Notes: a model not told the origin generated them from the sequence alone. A stretch of DNA of 41,754 nt from an uncultured Spartobacteria bacterium (GCA_937960895.1 CALCJD010000050.1:1-41754); one strand, 5' to 3'; numbered from the stretch's first letter, positions 1 through 9,166 are shown. A program made the numbers and translations.

Positions 1-99
1 GAGGATCTGACCCGGCTGGAATCCCGTCTCGCCGCGGCCGGAGTCACCTGCCGCATCTTCAGCACCCTCGTTCCCCTCCGGGAATCCAAGATGGAATGA
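1..99 (+). CDS. Verru_Chthon cassette protein C, C-terminal end (partial)
   Basis: Only the last 32 codons are in the window; the gene begins upstream. The tail reads ...CRIFSTLVPLRESKME, which matches in position and character the tail of the complete cassette protein C at 31495-32715 (...YRVFSTDIIMRQAKWSNK). Its TGA overlaps the ATG of the next gene (ATGA at 96-99), exactly as protein C couples to its neighbour in the second cassette. The assignment rests on this tail similarity and on the context, because the diagnostic N-terminal methylation motif lies outside the window. Confidence 0.7.
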   Translation, partial: EDLTRLESRLAAAGVTCRIFSTLVPLRESKME

Positions 100-668
100 A
101 AGGTTTTTCCCTCGTCGAGCTTCTTGTTGTGATTGCCGTCATCGCGGTGCTGGCCGTCGTGGCCACCCCCGCCATGCGGTCCGTCGGCGCGGCTCAATCG
201 ATCACCATGGGCGGCAACCTGCTGGGTGATCAGATTGCCCTGGCGCGCCAGCTCGCCGCCGCCCGCAACCGCAACGTCGAGGTGCGCATTGTCGAATTGA
301 GCGATGCCGGGGAAAAGGCCTACCGGGGGGTGCAGCTCTGGATTGAGTCCGCCGACGGATCCTCGCTGACTCCGGCGGGCCGGCTGGAAATCCTTCCCAC
401 CGCCACGGCGGTTGCGGCGGATGCCGCTCTGTCTCCGTTGCTGGAGGCGGAACCGAACCGGGCGGGAACGACGAATTTCGGCGGTCGGGGCGTCTGCGCC
501 TACAAAGCCTTTCACGTGCGGCCGACCGGGGCGCTGGATCGCATGGTGGGGGCGTCGAACAATTTTCTCACGGTGTACAACCTGCGCGACACGAAGGTGC
601 CGCCGCAGAACTTTTCCACCATCAGGGTCAATCCGGCCACGGGCCGCGTCACGGAATATCGCCCATGA
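96..668 (+). CDS. Verru_Chthon cassette protein D, GspH-like pseudopilin
   Basis: 190 aa with a type IV prepilin/pseudopilin N-terminus: MKG, cleavage after Gly3, then FSLVE with Glu at +5 and a hydrophobic helix to about residue 28. The following segment (DQIALARQLAAARNRNVEVRI) resembles GspH-type minor pseudopilins, which have an ARQ.A..R...V pattern after the helix. The C-terminus, NPATGRVTEYRP, is nearly the same as that of the second D protein (DPVTGRTRSYRP, ending at 37456). It overlaps protein C upstream and protein A downstream by 4 nt each (ATGA), so all three are translationally coupled. Expected location is the inner membrane/periplasm after prepilin peptidase processing. The family is named but has no assigned function; the pseudopilin role is inferred from the sequence. 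Confidence 0.88.
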   Translation: MKGFSLVELLVVIAVIAVLAVVATPAMRSVGAAQSITMGGNLLGDQIALARQLAAARNRNVEVRIVELSDAGEKAYRGVQLWIESADGSSLTPAGRLEILPTATAVAADAALSPLLEAEPNRAGTTNFGGRGVCAYKAFHVRPTGALDRMVGASNNFLTVYNLRDTKVPPQNFSTIRVNPATGRVTEYRP

Positions 669-3600
669 AATCCTCCCGCCTTCTGTTCCCGATCCGCTCG
701 CGCTCCGGATTCGCCCTCGTGCTGATTCTCGCGATTCTCGTCCTTCTGCTCGGACTTGTGATCACCTTTTTGTGGCGGGCCCGCATCGAGCGGGGGGCGA
801 CGAATGCCTTTGCCGCGGCTTCCGGTACGGCGCGCCTGGCCGACCTTGCCGTCAGTCTGGTGAAAGGACAGATCCGCGACGCCACGACCCAGGGAACCGC
901 CGTGGCGTGGACGTCCCAGCCCGGAATGATCCGGACGTTCGGGTCCGGCTCTCCCGGAAGTTTCAGCGCGAGCGGCGACCTTCTGCGCGTATTCAAACTC
1001 TATTCGGCCCGCGAACTGATCACCACCGGCTACACGGCGGGGGCGGATGCGCCGCCCGCCGCCTGGCAGACCAGCGGCGCCTTGTGGACGGATTTGAATG
1101 CGCCCGTTTTTGTGACGAATCCCGACGGGGGATCCCCCGCCAGGGTGCCGCGGTTTCCCATTCTTGATCCGGCCGCCCTGAACTCGGTGGAGGGTTTTCA
1201 GATTTCCCCGTCCGCGGCGCCGGCGGGTTCGGTGCTTTCGGGGGGAAGGGACGTGCTTCGGGTGCCCATGCCGGTGCGCTGGCTTTATGTGCTGCAGGAC
1301 GGGCGGCTGGTGGCGCCGACGGAAAACACCGGCAATGTCGCCACCGTTTCGGGGGCCACGGCCGGGAATCCCATCGTGGGGCGCGTCGCATTCTGGACCG
1401 ATGACGAAACGTGCAAAATCAATATCAACACCGCCTCCGAAGGCCGGCCTTGGGACACTCCCCGGGCGGATTCGGTGGAGGAACGCGCGCTGGCCGATTT
1501 CCAGCCGGCTCAGAACGAGTTTCAGCGTTATCCCGGGCACCCGGCCACGACGTCGCTGGCACCGGTCCTTTTTGCGACGAGTTCCACGCAGACGCCGGTT
1601 CTGACCGTGGCCCAGCGCGATGCGATCTATGCGATCACGCCACGCGTGGTGGGGGGAGGGTCGGAGGGTGGAACCCGGGTGGCCACCGGTCCCCTGCAGC
1701 CGGAGTCGGACCGTCTTTATGCCTCGGTGGACGAACTGATTTTTGCCGTCGACCGGCAGCCCCAACCCGCCGCCGCGGGGCTCACCCGAGACAAGCTGGA
1801 ATCGGCGCGGTTTTTTCTGACGGCCTCCAGCGAGGCGCCGGAGACGACGCTGTTCAACACACCCCGCGTGGCGATGTGGCCGATTTTTGACGGCCTGGCC
1901 GCCAACCGGGTCACAGCTTACGACCGGCTCATTGCGTTTTGTTCCACCATCGACGGAGCGCCCTATTATTTCCAGCGGGCGAACGCCCGCAATCCCACCG
2001 CCGACTGGGTGAACATCCGGCGGAACCGCCAGTTGTTGCGCTATCTGAGGGCCCTTTCGGACAAGCCGCTCCCGGGGTTTGGAACCGCGCTGGTGTCCAA
2101 GACCCCCGTCCAGGATCGCGACCAATTGCTGGTGTCCATGATGGACTACATCCGCAGCACCAATCTGTATGACGACAATTTGACGCCGACGACGTACGCA
2201 AACGACTCCGCGGCCCAAAACGCCGTACAGTTCACCGGCGGGCGTCTCTCCGGCAGCACGACCTCAGTGGGTTCGGGGCATGGTGCGGTCGCACCCCTCC
2301 GGGTGCCCGCCGGACTGCAGGATTCCACGACGTATCCCGCGGAGCCGGACGAAACTTCGTTCATGGGGTTCGGCAGGTTTCACACCATTGGCGAAGCCGG
2401 CCTGCTTTTCATCTGCACCGGGGACGGATCGGCCGGAACCACCGAGGATCCGATCAACAACACCCCGGCGGACCCCGACGCCGCCGCCAAACGGATCAGC
2501 AACAATACGGCGACCAACAGCACCCTCGGGGGGGTCAGACTTGCGCAGACCCAGCGCCGGATTCAGGCCATGTTGTTTTTTGATTTCTTCAATCCGATGC
2601 AGGGCTGGACCCAGTACTCGCTGGACAGTTCCTTCGACGTTGAACTTATCGGAGGCAATTTCACGATCAACGGCGTCTCGCTCAATTTTCCGACGTCGGC
2701 GTCCGCGACCCAAGACAATCAGACGCTCGACAACTACCACCCTTGGGGCGGGTACATGGGATTCCGCAAGGCGCTCACTTCCGACAATTGGATCCGCTAT
2801 CCGCTGATCAGCGCGCCGGTCACGGTGGAGGTTCCGCCCGGGCCCGATCCCACCATGCTTCTGCGCGGTCCCACGACGGTGCGTGTGAAGATCTTTTCCA
2901 AGCCCGCGCACAATCGCGGGTCCGGAAACACGGACCTCGTGCAGACCATCGACCTGCATTTTCCCGAGGCCGCCATTCCCATTCCCACCCTCCGAACGAG
3001 GGGAACCGTGGCCATTGGCGCTACGGGGACCACTCCCATGCAAAGCTGGTGGACCTTTTCCCGGGATGGCATCGGGGATGGGTCGGCCGGGCGGCTCAAT
3101 TGGGTGCGCGGCCAGCCCTCCAGTGATTTTGCCGAATATGCCGGCAATATGATCTGGCCGGAGGACACCCTGCGCACCTTGGTGCCTTATCATGGCGACC
3201 TTCGCCTCGTGGCCGGATCGCATTATGTTCCCGCCGGGGTCTTCCAACCCTCATCCGGGTATTTTGATCCGACCCGTGCGGCCGGCGTGCTTCAAAGGCC
3301 GGACACCCCCCTGCCGCAGATCAAGAACTACCTGACCGGCAGCGCCCGCTCCCACTATGAGGGGGGTGCCGGCTTCACCATGCCTCCCGCCGCCGAGCGT
3401 CTGGTGGCCGGCGCGGCCTACGCGCCGGGTTCCAATCCGAAGACGCCGGCCTTTGTCACGGGCGCGGGTGCGACGCCGGTGAGCGCGAATTCCTTCCAGC
3501 TTTACGGAGACTTCGACAATGGCGTGGCCAACGCCGCCGACGGGCCCTACGTCAACAAACCCGACGAGGGAAACAACGCGCGCATCACCGGTGCGCTGCC

Positions 3601-4546
3601 GTATTTTGGCCGCAGCTGGGAGCAGGTGGCGAGCGGGCCCACCTTTTTCTCGCCGAACCGCCAGATTCCCGGTCCGGGAATGTTTGGATCGCTGCCCACC
3701 CGCCTGGTCTCCGGCAATCAGCCCCATTCCTCCGCGCAGCCGCAATGCGCCTGGCGCACGCTGCTGGTGCGTCCGCAACCCGACCACCCCGGTGCGGCGG
3801 GGCTCCCCGACCATCTCTGGCTGGACTTCTTCTGGATGCCGGTGGTCGAACCCTATGCGATCAGCTCCCCCTTCGCCACCGCGGGAAAAATCAACATGAA
3901 CTATCAGATCGAGCCGTTCACCTACGTCCAGCGCGCCACCGGTCTCGCCGCCCTCCTGCGTTCGGAAACCATCCTGGCCATTCCCGGAAGTACCGCGGCG
4001 AAATACAAGGAGGGTGGTTCAACTCCTCCCTTTGCCTCCTATCGTTCTCCCATCAACACGGTTGAAACGCTCAAGCAGTTTCAAAGACGCTTTTCCGAGG
4101 GTTCCGTTTTCCGTTCCCCGACCGAGATCTGCGACATCCATCTGATTCCCGAGGGGCAGACCCTCAATGCCGACGGCTCCAATGCCGACACGGTGATGAA
4201 AACCTTCTGGCAGAACCATCCGCTTACCGGCGACAACTCGCGGGAACGACCGTATACCAACCTGCAGGCGCGGCTGACCACCAAGTCGAATACCTTCACC
4301 GTTCATTATTGGGTCCAGACCCTCAAAAAGGCTCCGGGCGGCAGCGCGTCGGTATGGGACGAGTCCAAGGACATGGTCACCGGGGAAATGCGGGGATCCG
4401 AAACCATCGAACGCTACATCAATCCGAATGAGACGGGGATCCCGGATTATGCCGCGGAGTACTCCGGCTCTTCCTCGGCGTCGCCCACCGATCTGGGGGC
4501 GTTTTACCGCTGGCGCACGGTGCAGACGCGCCGCTTTGCGCCGTAA
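665..4546 (+). CDS. Verru_Chthon cassette protein A, giant GspK-like protein
   Basis: 1293 aa. The N-terminus is basic, then RSG followed by FALVLILAILVLLLG (residues 16-30) and a long amphipathic helix. This resembles a pseudopilin with no Glu at +5, as in GspK. Near residue 245 it has DDETCKININTASEG; N-x-N-T-A resembles the conserved core of GspK-like proteins. Near the C-terminus EPYAISSPFATAGKINMN is shared with the second copy at 32712-36791, and both end in (R/K)(R/K)FAP. Classical GspK proteins are roughly 300-350 aa, so this is about four times larger, and most of the body is unassigned. It is coupled to D upstream by ATGA. Likely anchored in the inner membrane with a large periplasmic part; function inferred only. 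Confidence 0.88.
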   Translation: MKSSRLLFPIRSRSGFALVLILAILVLLLGLVITFLWRARIERGATNAFAAASGTARLADLAVSLVKGQIRDATTQGTAVAWTSQPGMIRTFGSGSPGSFSASGDLLRVFKLYSARELITTGYTAGADAPPAAWQTSGALWTDLNAPVFVTNPDGGSPARVPRFPILDPAALNSVEGFQISPSAAPAGSVLSGGRDVLRVPMPVRWLYVLQDGRLVAPTENTGNVATVSGATAGNPIVGRVAFWTDDETCKININTASEGRPWDTPRADSVEERALADFQPAQNEFQRYPGHPATTSLAPVLFATSSTQTPVLTVAQRDAIYAITPRVVGGGSEGGTRVATGPLQPESDRLYASVDELIFAVDRQPQPAAAGLTRDKLESARFFLTASSEAPETTLFNTPRVAMWPIFDGLAANRVTAYDRLIAFCSTIDGAPYYFQRANARNPTADWVNIRRNRQLLRYLRALSDKPLPGFGTALVSKTPVQDRDQLLVSMMDYIRSTNLYDDNLTPTTYANDSAAQNAVQFTGGRLSGSTTSVGSGHGAVAPLRVPAGLQDSTTYPAEPDETSFMGFGRFHTIGEAGLLFICTGDGSAGTTEDPINNTPADPDAAAKRISNNTATNSTLGGVRLAQTQRRIQAMLFFDFFNPMQGWTQYSLDSSFDVELIGGNFTINGVSLNFPTSASATQDNQTLDNYHPWGGYMGFRKALTSDNWIRYPLISAPVTVEVPPGPDPTMLLRGPTTVRVKIFSKPAHNRGSGNTDLVQTIDLHFPEAAIPIPTLRTRGTVAIGATGTTPMQSWWTFSRDGIGDGSAGRLNWVRGQPSSDFAEYAGNMIWPEDTLRTLVPYHGDLRLVAGSHYVPAGVFQPSSGYFDPTRAAGVLQRPDTPLPQIKNYLTGSARSHYEGGAGFTMPPAAERLVAGAAYAPGSNPKTPAFVTGAGATPVSANSFQLYGDFDNGVANAADGPYVNKPDEGNNARITGALPYFGRSWEQVASGPTFFSPNRQIPGPGMFGSLPTRLVSGNQPHSSAQPQCAWRTLLVRPQPDHPGAAGLPDHLWLDFFWMPVVEPYAISSPFATAGKINMNYQIEPFTYVQRATGLAALLRSETILAIPGSTAAKYKEGGSTPPFASYRSPINTVETLKQFQRRFSEGSVFRSPTEICDIHLIPEGQTLNADGSNADTVMKTFWQNHPLTGDNSRERPYTNLQARLTTKSNTFTVHYWVQTLKKAPGGSASVWDESKDMVTGEMRGSETIERYINPNETGIPDYAAEYSGSSSASPTDLGAFYRWRTVQTRRFAP

Positions 4547-4570
4547 GCGCGCGGGGAGGGGGACGCGCTC

Positions 4571-4588
4571 CGGTTATCGTAATAACCG
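4571..4588. promoter_or_regulatory. Palindromic operator candidate upstream of the PEP-CTERM gene
   Basis: CGGTTATCGTAATAACCG is a perfect 7+7 inverted repeat with a 4-nt centre. It ends 44 nt before the ATG at 4633. A related site (TAGTTATCGTGACAACTG) lies at 9149-9166, 47 nt before the GH2 start, and the two agree at 13 of 18 positions. The symmetry, position and recurrence fit a binding site for a dimeric repressor; the cognate regulator is unknown. Confidence 0.5.
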
Positions 4589-4632
4589 ATCGACGGCTTT
4601 TCCGGGCCCACTTCGGAGTTGAGGTTTGTGCG

Positions 4633-6177
4633 ATGATCCCTCCTCCCATCTTCTCCGGCAGGTTTCCCGAAAAAACGGACGGTGCGTCCTTTCCAAGATG
4701 GCCGCGCTTGGGCGCCTGGCTTCTCCTGGTCGGGTTTGTCACGTCTGCGCCCTCCCGGGCCAACACCTGGATCGGCAACACCGATGCCAATCTGGCAACA
4801 ATTGAGAATTGGACGGCCGCCCCCGTGAGCGGTGACAACTGGAGTTTCGGCGCCGCGGGTTTGGCGGGCACCGCACTGAACAACAACCTTGCGGCGGGTT
4901 TCACGGTCAACGGACTGGCCTTTGCCAACGGGGCTTCCAACTACTCCCTGTCCGGCAATGCCATCAGCCTTTCGAACCATCTTTCCGTCGGAACAGGTTC
5001 GCAGAACCAGGTGGTCAACTTGGACATCCATCTGGAGGGCGTAAGCCGGCAGATCAATATCCAGAATGGCTCCGTCCTCACTCTGAACGGGGTGATCACC
5101 GGGAGCGCTCTCAACCTGAACGGTGTCGGGGGCGGTCAGATCGGCCGGCTGATCCTGACCAATATCAACACCTTCACCGGAAACGTGACGATTTCCCAAG
5201 GCACCCTCGAGGTGGGCAGGATCGGCAATCAGGGCAGCACGACGAGCAACATGGGCGCGGGTACAACGGTGACCATCGGCGGAGGGGCCAATCCGGCAAT
5301 CCTGAATTACGTCGGATCCGGCGAGACGACGAACCGCAATATTGTCCTGGTGGGGAATGGAGTCACCCATGTGAAAAACAATGGCAGCGGTGCGCTCGTC
5401 TGGAACGGCATCATCGGCAACGGGAGTACGACCGCGGCGCGGACGATCACCCTTGGCGGAACGAATGCCGACGCCAACACCGTTGGCTCCGTGATCGCCG
5501 ACAACGGGACGGGAACCCTCGGCGTGACGAAGGTCGATTCAGGCGTCTGGATTCTGGCCGGAAACAACACGTATTCCGGGGCCACCACAATCAACGCAGG
5601 CACCCTCATCGTCACGGGCGATTCGTCCGGAGCCACCGGCGCCGTCGCCGTGAATGCGGGCGGAACTCTGGCCGGCAATGGCACCATCGGCGGAAAGGTC
5701 ACGGTGGCCAATTCGGTGACGGCGGTGCTCGCTCCCGGCACCCTCTCCGGGGCCACGGAAACCCTGGCCCTGAACAACACCAACCTGATTCTCTCAGGTT
5801 CGAATTCCCAGGTGAAACTCGACATTGCGGGAACCGGCGCCGGAGATTTTGACAGGATCGTGGGGATCGATTCCTTCACGCAGGCGGGCACCGTGACGTT
5901 CACTCTCACCGGAACCTACACGACGGCCTCATGGGATGTGTTCGATTTCGCCGGGAAGACGGGTGGCTTTCACGCGATCACGCTGACAGGGAGTTATGTC
6001 GGCACTTTGACGCTCACCGACACGGATCTTTGGACGGGTCACATCGGCGGACAGGATTGGACCTTCCATCAGGCAACCGGCGTGCTGACCGTCGTTCCGG
6101 AACCCGCGACCTGCCTGCTCACCGGACTCGGTCTGGGGCTGGTGCTTTTCCGCATCAATCGGCGTAGATCTCCTTAA
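4633..6177 (+). CDS. Autotransporter-associated beta-strand-repeat protein with PEP-CTERM tail
   Basis: 514 aa exported protein. It has a long signal peptide (hydrophobic core near residues 29-40, probable cleavage near SRAN). The body is rich in Gly, Asn and Thr and contains passenger-type repeats, for example VTKVDSGVWILAGNNTYSG followed by ATTINAGTLIVTG, and a less regular copy around NINTFTGNVTISQGTLEVG. These match the autotransporter-associated beta-strand repeat (PATR) family. The C-terminus carries VPEPAT, a hydrophobic segment and a basic RRR cluster: a PEP-CTERM exosortase sorting signal. No beta-barrel domain is seen. It follows cassette protein A by 86 nt that contain the palindrome at 4571-4588, so it may have its own promoter. 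Substrate or structural role unknown. Confidence 0.88.
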   Translation: MIPPPIFSGRFPEKTDGASFPRWPRLGAWLLLVGFVTSAPSRANTWIGNTDANLATIENWTAAPVSGDNWSFGAAGLAGTALNNNLAAGFTVNGLAFANGASNYSLSGNAISLSNHLSVGTGSQNQVVNLDIHLEGVSRQINIQNGSVLTLNGVITGSALNLNGVGGGQIGRLILTNINTFTGNVTISQGTLEVGRIGNQGSTTSNMGAGTTVTIGGGANPAILNYVGSGETTNRNIVLVGNGVTHVKNNGSGALVWNGIIGNGSTTAARTITLGGTNADANTVGSVIADNGTGTLGVTKVDSGVWILAGNNTYSGATTINAGTLIVTGDSSGATGAVAVNAGGTLAGNGTIGGKVTVANSVTAVLAPGTLSGATETLALNNTNLILSGSNSQVKLDIAGTGAGDFDRIVGIDSFTQAGTVTFTLTGTYTTASWDVFDFAGKTGGFHAITLTGSYVGTLTLTDTDLWTGHIGGQDWTFHQATGVLTVVPEPATCLLTGLGLGLVLFRINRRRSP

Positions 6178-6185
6178 CCATCAAG

Positions 6186-6206
6186 CGGGCGGCACTTTCC
6201 CGCCCG
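6186..6206. terminator. Hairpin between PEP-CTERM and glycosidase genes
   Basis: CGGGCGG (6186-6192) and CCGCCCG (6200-6206) form a 7-bp GC stem with a 7-nt loop just after the stop at 6177. There is no T-tract on the right side, so it is a weak terminator candidate or an mRNA-stabilising hairpin. Confidence 0.35.
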
Positions 6207-6226
6207 GCTGATCCCTTCCCATCCCC

Positions 6227-9109
6227 ATGTTCATGCGGCGCATTATTTCCGTGCTTTTTTCGCTCGTGCTTTTCCAGCCTTTGCTTGGCGCGGAGGAGGC
6301 AAAACCCGAATTCATCCCACATCTGAGCTTGCAGGCCGGCTTTGCCAACAAAGCGCGGTGGGCCATTTTCGATCCCGGTGAGCCGATCGCGCTTCGGGTG
6401 AGGGTTTCGGGATGGCGAAAATCCGAGGATACGTTGTTGTGGGAGCTTCGGGATCACGAAGGAAGTGTATGCGGTTCGGGGGAGGTCAAAGTCGCCGCCG
6501 GCTCCGCGCCTTGGGAGGCCGAGTTGCCCGTCCGGGCGCCGGCGGCGGGTTATTTCGAGGTTCACCTCAAGCTCGCGAAGGCGGAAATCACCCTGCCGCG
6601 GGCGGGGTCGCGTCCGGAGGGATTTGTCAGTTTTGGAGTGCTTCCCGCCATTGCCCGGTTGCCGCTGAAGTGGAACGACGACTCGCGCTTCGGCGCGCAA
6701 GGCACGAATTTTCTTGAGACGGGAAAATTCATGGAGGGCAATCCCTATCGTCCCCTGTATCCGGCCCTCGGCGCCGTCTGGGTGTATGACGGCTACCGCA
6801 TGGGAGAACGGGAAAAGGAGGGTCCCGGCACCTTCAAACCTCGCACGGATCCGGAGTTTTGGAGGAACAAGGTCGATTATTGGGCGGAGACCGGACTGAG
6901 TCCGCTCATCGATCTGCATGGTCTTCCCGATTGGCTGCTCGCCCGGCCGGAGGGCGTGAAACGACGCTATGACAATCCGACCAATGCCGGTCAGACCTAC
7001 GCTCCCAATGACTGGCAGGCTTTTGAAAACTACGTTCGGGATGTTGCCCTCGAACAGGCCGCCCGCCGCAAGGCGCTTCTGCCGAAACAGAAGAATAACT
7101 ATTACCAGATCCACTGGGAACCCGACTGGCATTGGAAGGGGACCGATGAGGAATTCATTCGCATGTATGAGGTCGCGCATCGGGCCATCCGCTCGGCCGA
7201 CCCGGACGGACTTCTGGTCGGACCAAACTACGGTGTGCTCGACAGGGGGAACGATCATCTGCGCCGCCTTTTCGAAAAGGGCCTGGGCCGGTATCTCGAC
7301 GGCATCGCCACCCACACCTATTACATTCCCTTCGGGTTGCCGGAACCGCGCGGACTGCCCGGACAGGTGCGGGATCTGGTCGCGATGACGCGGAAGTATC
7401 TGCCGTCCGGCGCGAAAATCCTCAACACCGAATGGGGAACCGACTATCACGGCCGATCCCTTTTTCAGGATCGCAGTGTGCTGCGCGGGGAATGGCGGGA
7501 GTTCCTGCGCGGACACCTCATTGCGCTTGGCGAGGGCATTGATTGCACGTGGTATTTTTACACCGCCGACACGGGCATCAGCGGCGGCGGGCTGATGTAT
7601 AATCTCACCGCACCGAATCCCGTTTTCGGGGCGATCTGGGTTTCTCCCAAGCCGGTGGCCATGGCGGCCGCTGCGGCCACGCGGTTGTTGGACGGCACCC
7701 GGAGTCTCGGACCGCTTCCGTTTCTGGGTGAAAACGTGATGGCGTATCTTTTTGATCGCAGCGGCGAGCGGGTGATCGCCCTTTGGTCCGCGGACAACCA
7801 GCGCCGGAAACTCAGAATTCCCGCCGGCGTCGGGGAGGTGCGGGTTTATGATGGCATGGGAAATGTCCGAACCATTGCCGCCGAGAACGGCTTTGCCACG
7901 GTGACCATCGACGATGTGCCGTCCTACATCGCCGGCGTGTCGCCCCGACTGTATGCCGAAGGGGCGTTGGTGGACCGTGTGCTGCCCGTCGGCCTGACGG
8001 GCGACCGTGTCGGGGTGCCCCAGCTCGGCTCCTTTTCCACCGCGGTCGCTTTCCGCAATGGCGAGGAGATTTCCCTGAAGGGTGAAGGGAAGCGCTTGGT
8101 TCTTCCCCGAGAACTTTCTCCCGGAACCTGGTTGGTTGCGACGGGGGACAAACCGTTCCTTCATCCGAAAAGGGCGGCGCTGGTGACGGTCGAGGCGCCG
8201 GTTCTTCTGACGGAGGATTTTGGAAAAGGCCTGGCTCTGCGGAATCAGACCAAGGGGGAGGTGCGGGGGCGTCTTCGTTTTCATGCGGGAGACCGCGCGA
8301 TCGACGGGGGCGAATTCCTCCTGCGTCCCGGACAGGTCCTGCAGGCCGCTCTCCCGGCTGAACTGCAGAAATTGCGCGACGGCCAGTCCGTCCGGGTCGA
8401 CTTTGTCGACGCGGAGGGTTCCGTCTCGCCGGGCCCGGTCCTCGACCAACAGGTCCTGCCGGCCAAACGGGCGCCATCCGCGCCGGCTTCCGGTTCCCCC
8501 TTTGAAGGCTGGCTGCTCGAGGAATTCCTGACCCTCGATGGAAAGGAACACCTGCGGGCCAGGGCTTCGGACTGGCAGGGCCCCGGGGATCTCTCTGGCC
8601 GGGTGGCGTTCCGCTACGACGACAACAATCTCTACATCGCCATCACGGTGCGGGATCAGTCGCATGTGCAGACGAAGGACGAGCCCAACCTCTGGCAGGA
8701 GGATTCGGTGCAGATCGGTCTGGCGGCGCGGCCAAATGATGAAGGCTGGCAGATCGCCCAGAAACTTGCCGTGGGTCTGCGGTCGTCCGATGGACGTGTC
8801 ATGCTGACCCGCGAGCCGCACAGTTCCGGACTGCCGGGGGGAACCATCGATCCGGAACGGTTCCGGGCCCGGGTCGAACGGACGGGCGATGAGACCACTT
8901 ACTTCCTGGCCATTCCCTGGGAGGAGATCGATCCCGAGGCCGGGGGAGTGCCCGTCGCCGGACGCATCGGAGTGGGGCTTTACCTCAATGATGTGGATAT
9001 CGCCGGGGCTTCCCGCACCGCGCGGAAGGTCATGGAAGGTTTTGGTGAGGGCATGGGATTTTTCCTGCCCCGCAACTTCGGCGTCCTTCAACTCGAAGGC
9101 GCGCCATAG
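6227..9109 (+). CDS. Exported clan GH-A glycosidase (GH39-like) with C-terminal CBM9-like domain
   Basis: 960 aa. The N-terminal signal peptide (MFMRRIISVLFSLVLFQPLLGA) predicts export. An N-terminal beta-rich region of about 130 residues precedes a TIM-barrel region. Within it IHWEP puts a candidate acid/base at Glu298 and LNTEWG a candidate nucleophile at Glu402; the order and the spacing of about 100 residues fit retaining clan GH-A enzymes. From about residue 760 a CBM9-like/DOMON-type fold is suggested by FRYDDNNLYIAITVRD and WQEDSVQIGL, which resemble the sugar-binding module that ends many GH proteins. The exact GH family is uncertain (GH39-like by appearance), so no substrate is assigned. 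It lies 49 nt after the previous stop and ahead of the GH2 gene, suggesting that extracytoplasmic cleavage feeds a cytoplasmic enzyme. Confidence 0.78.
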   Translation: MFMRRIISVLFSLVLFQPLLGAEEAKPEFIPHLSLQAGFANKARWAIFDPGEPIALRVRVSGWRKSEDTLLWELRDHEGSVCGSGEVKVAAGSAPWEAELPVRAPAAGYFEVHLKLAKAEITLPRAGSRPEGFVSFGVLPAIARLPLKWNDDSRFGAQGTNFLETGKFMEGNPYRPLYPALGAVWVYDGYRMGEREKEGPGTFKPRTDPEFWRNKVDYWAETGLSPLIDLHGLPDWLLARPEGVKRRYDNPTNAGQTYAPNDWQAFENYVRDVALEQAARRKALLPKQKNNYYQIHWEPDWHWKGTDEEFIRMYEVAHRAIRSADPDGLLVGPNYGVLDRGNDHLRRLFEKGLGRYLDGIATHTYYIPFGLPEPRGLPGQVRDLVAMTRKYLPSGAKILNTEWGTDYHGRSLFQDRSVLRGEWREFLRGHLIALGEGIDCTWYFYTADTGISGGGLMYNLTAPNPVFGAIWVSPKPVAMAAAAATRLLDGTRSLGPLPFLGENVMAYLFDRSGERVIALWSADNQRRKLRIPAGVGEVRVYDGMGNVRTIAAENGFATVTIDDVPSYIAGVSPRLYAEGALVDRVLPVGLTGDRVGVPQLGSFSTAVAFRNGEEISLKGEGKRLVLPRELSPGTWLVATGDKPFLHPKRAALVTVEAPVLLTEDFGKGLALRNQTKGEVRGRLRFHAGDRAIDGGEFLLRPGQVLQAALPAELQKLRDGQSVRVDFVDAEGSVSPGPVLDQQVLPAKRAPSAPASGSPFEGWLLEEFLTLDGKEHLRARASDWQGPGDLSGRVAFRYDDNNLYIAITVRDQSHVQTKDEPNLWQEDSVQIGLAARPNDEGWQIAQKLAVGLRSSDGRVMLTREPHSSGLPGGTIDPERFRARVERTGDETTYFLAIPWEEIDPEAGGVPVAGRIGVGLYLNDVDIAGASRTARKVMEGFGEGMGFFLPRNFGVLQLEGAP

Positions 9110-9148
9110 GCATCATTGACCCGACCGGACGTTCGGCAAGGCGCCGTG

Positions 9149-9166
9149 TAGTTATCGTGACAACTG
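9149..9166. promoter_or_regulatory. Palindromic operator candidate upstream of the GH2 gene
   Basis: TAGTTATCGTGACAACTG is an imperfect palindrome (AGTT.TC..GA.AACT) similar to the perfect one at 4571-4588. It ends 47 nt before the ATG at 9214 and contains the alternative GTG at 9157. A start codon inside an operator-like site is less plausible, which is one reason for preferring 9214 as the GH2 start. Confidence 0.45.

Noticed and set aside
512..2218. 568-residue minus-strand frame opposite the first cassette
   Set aside because: No protein-like motifs, rich in Gly/Arg/His, and antisense to the coupled D and A genes.
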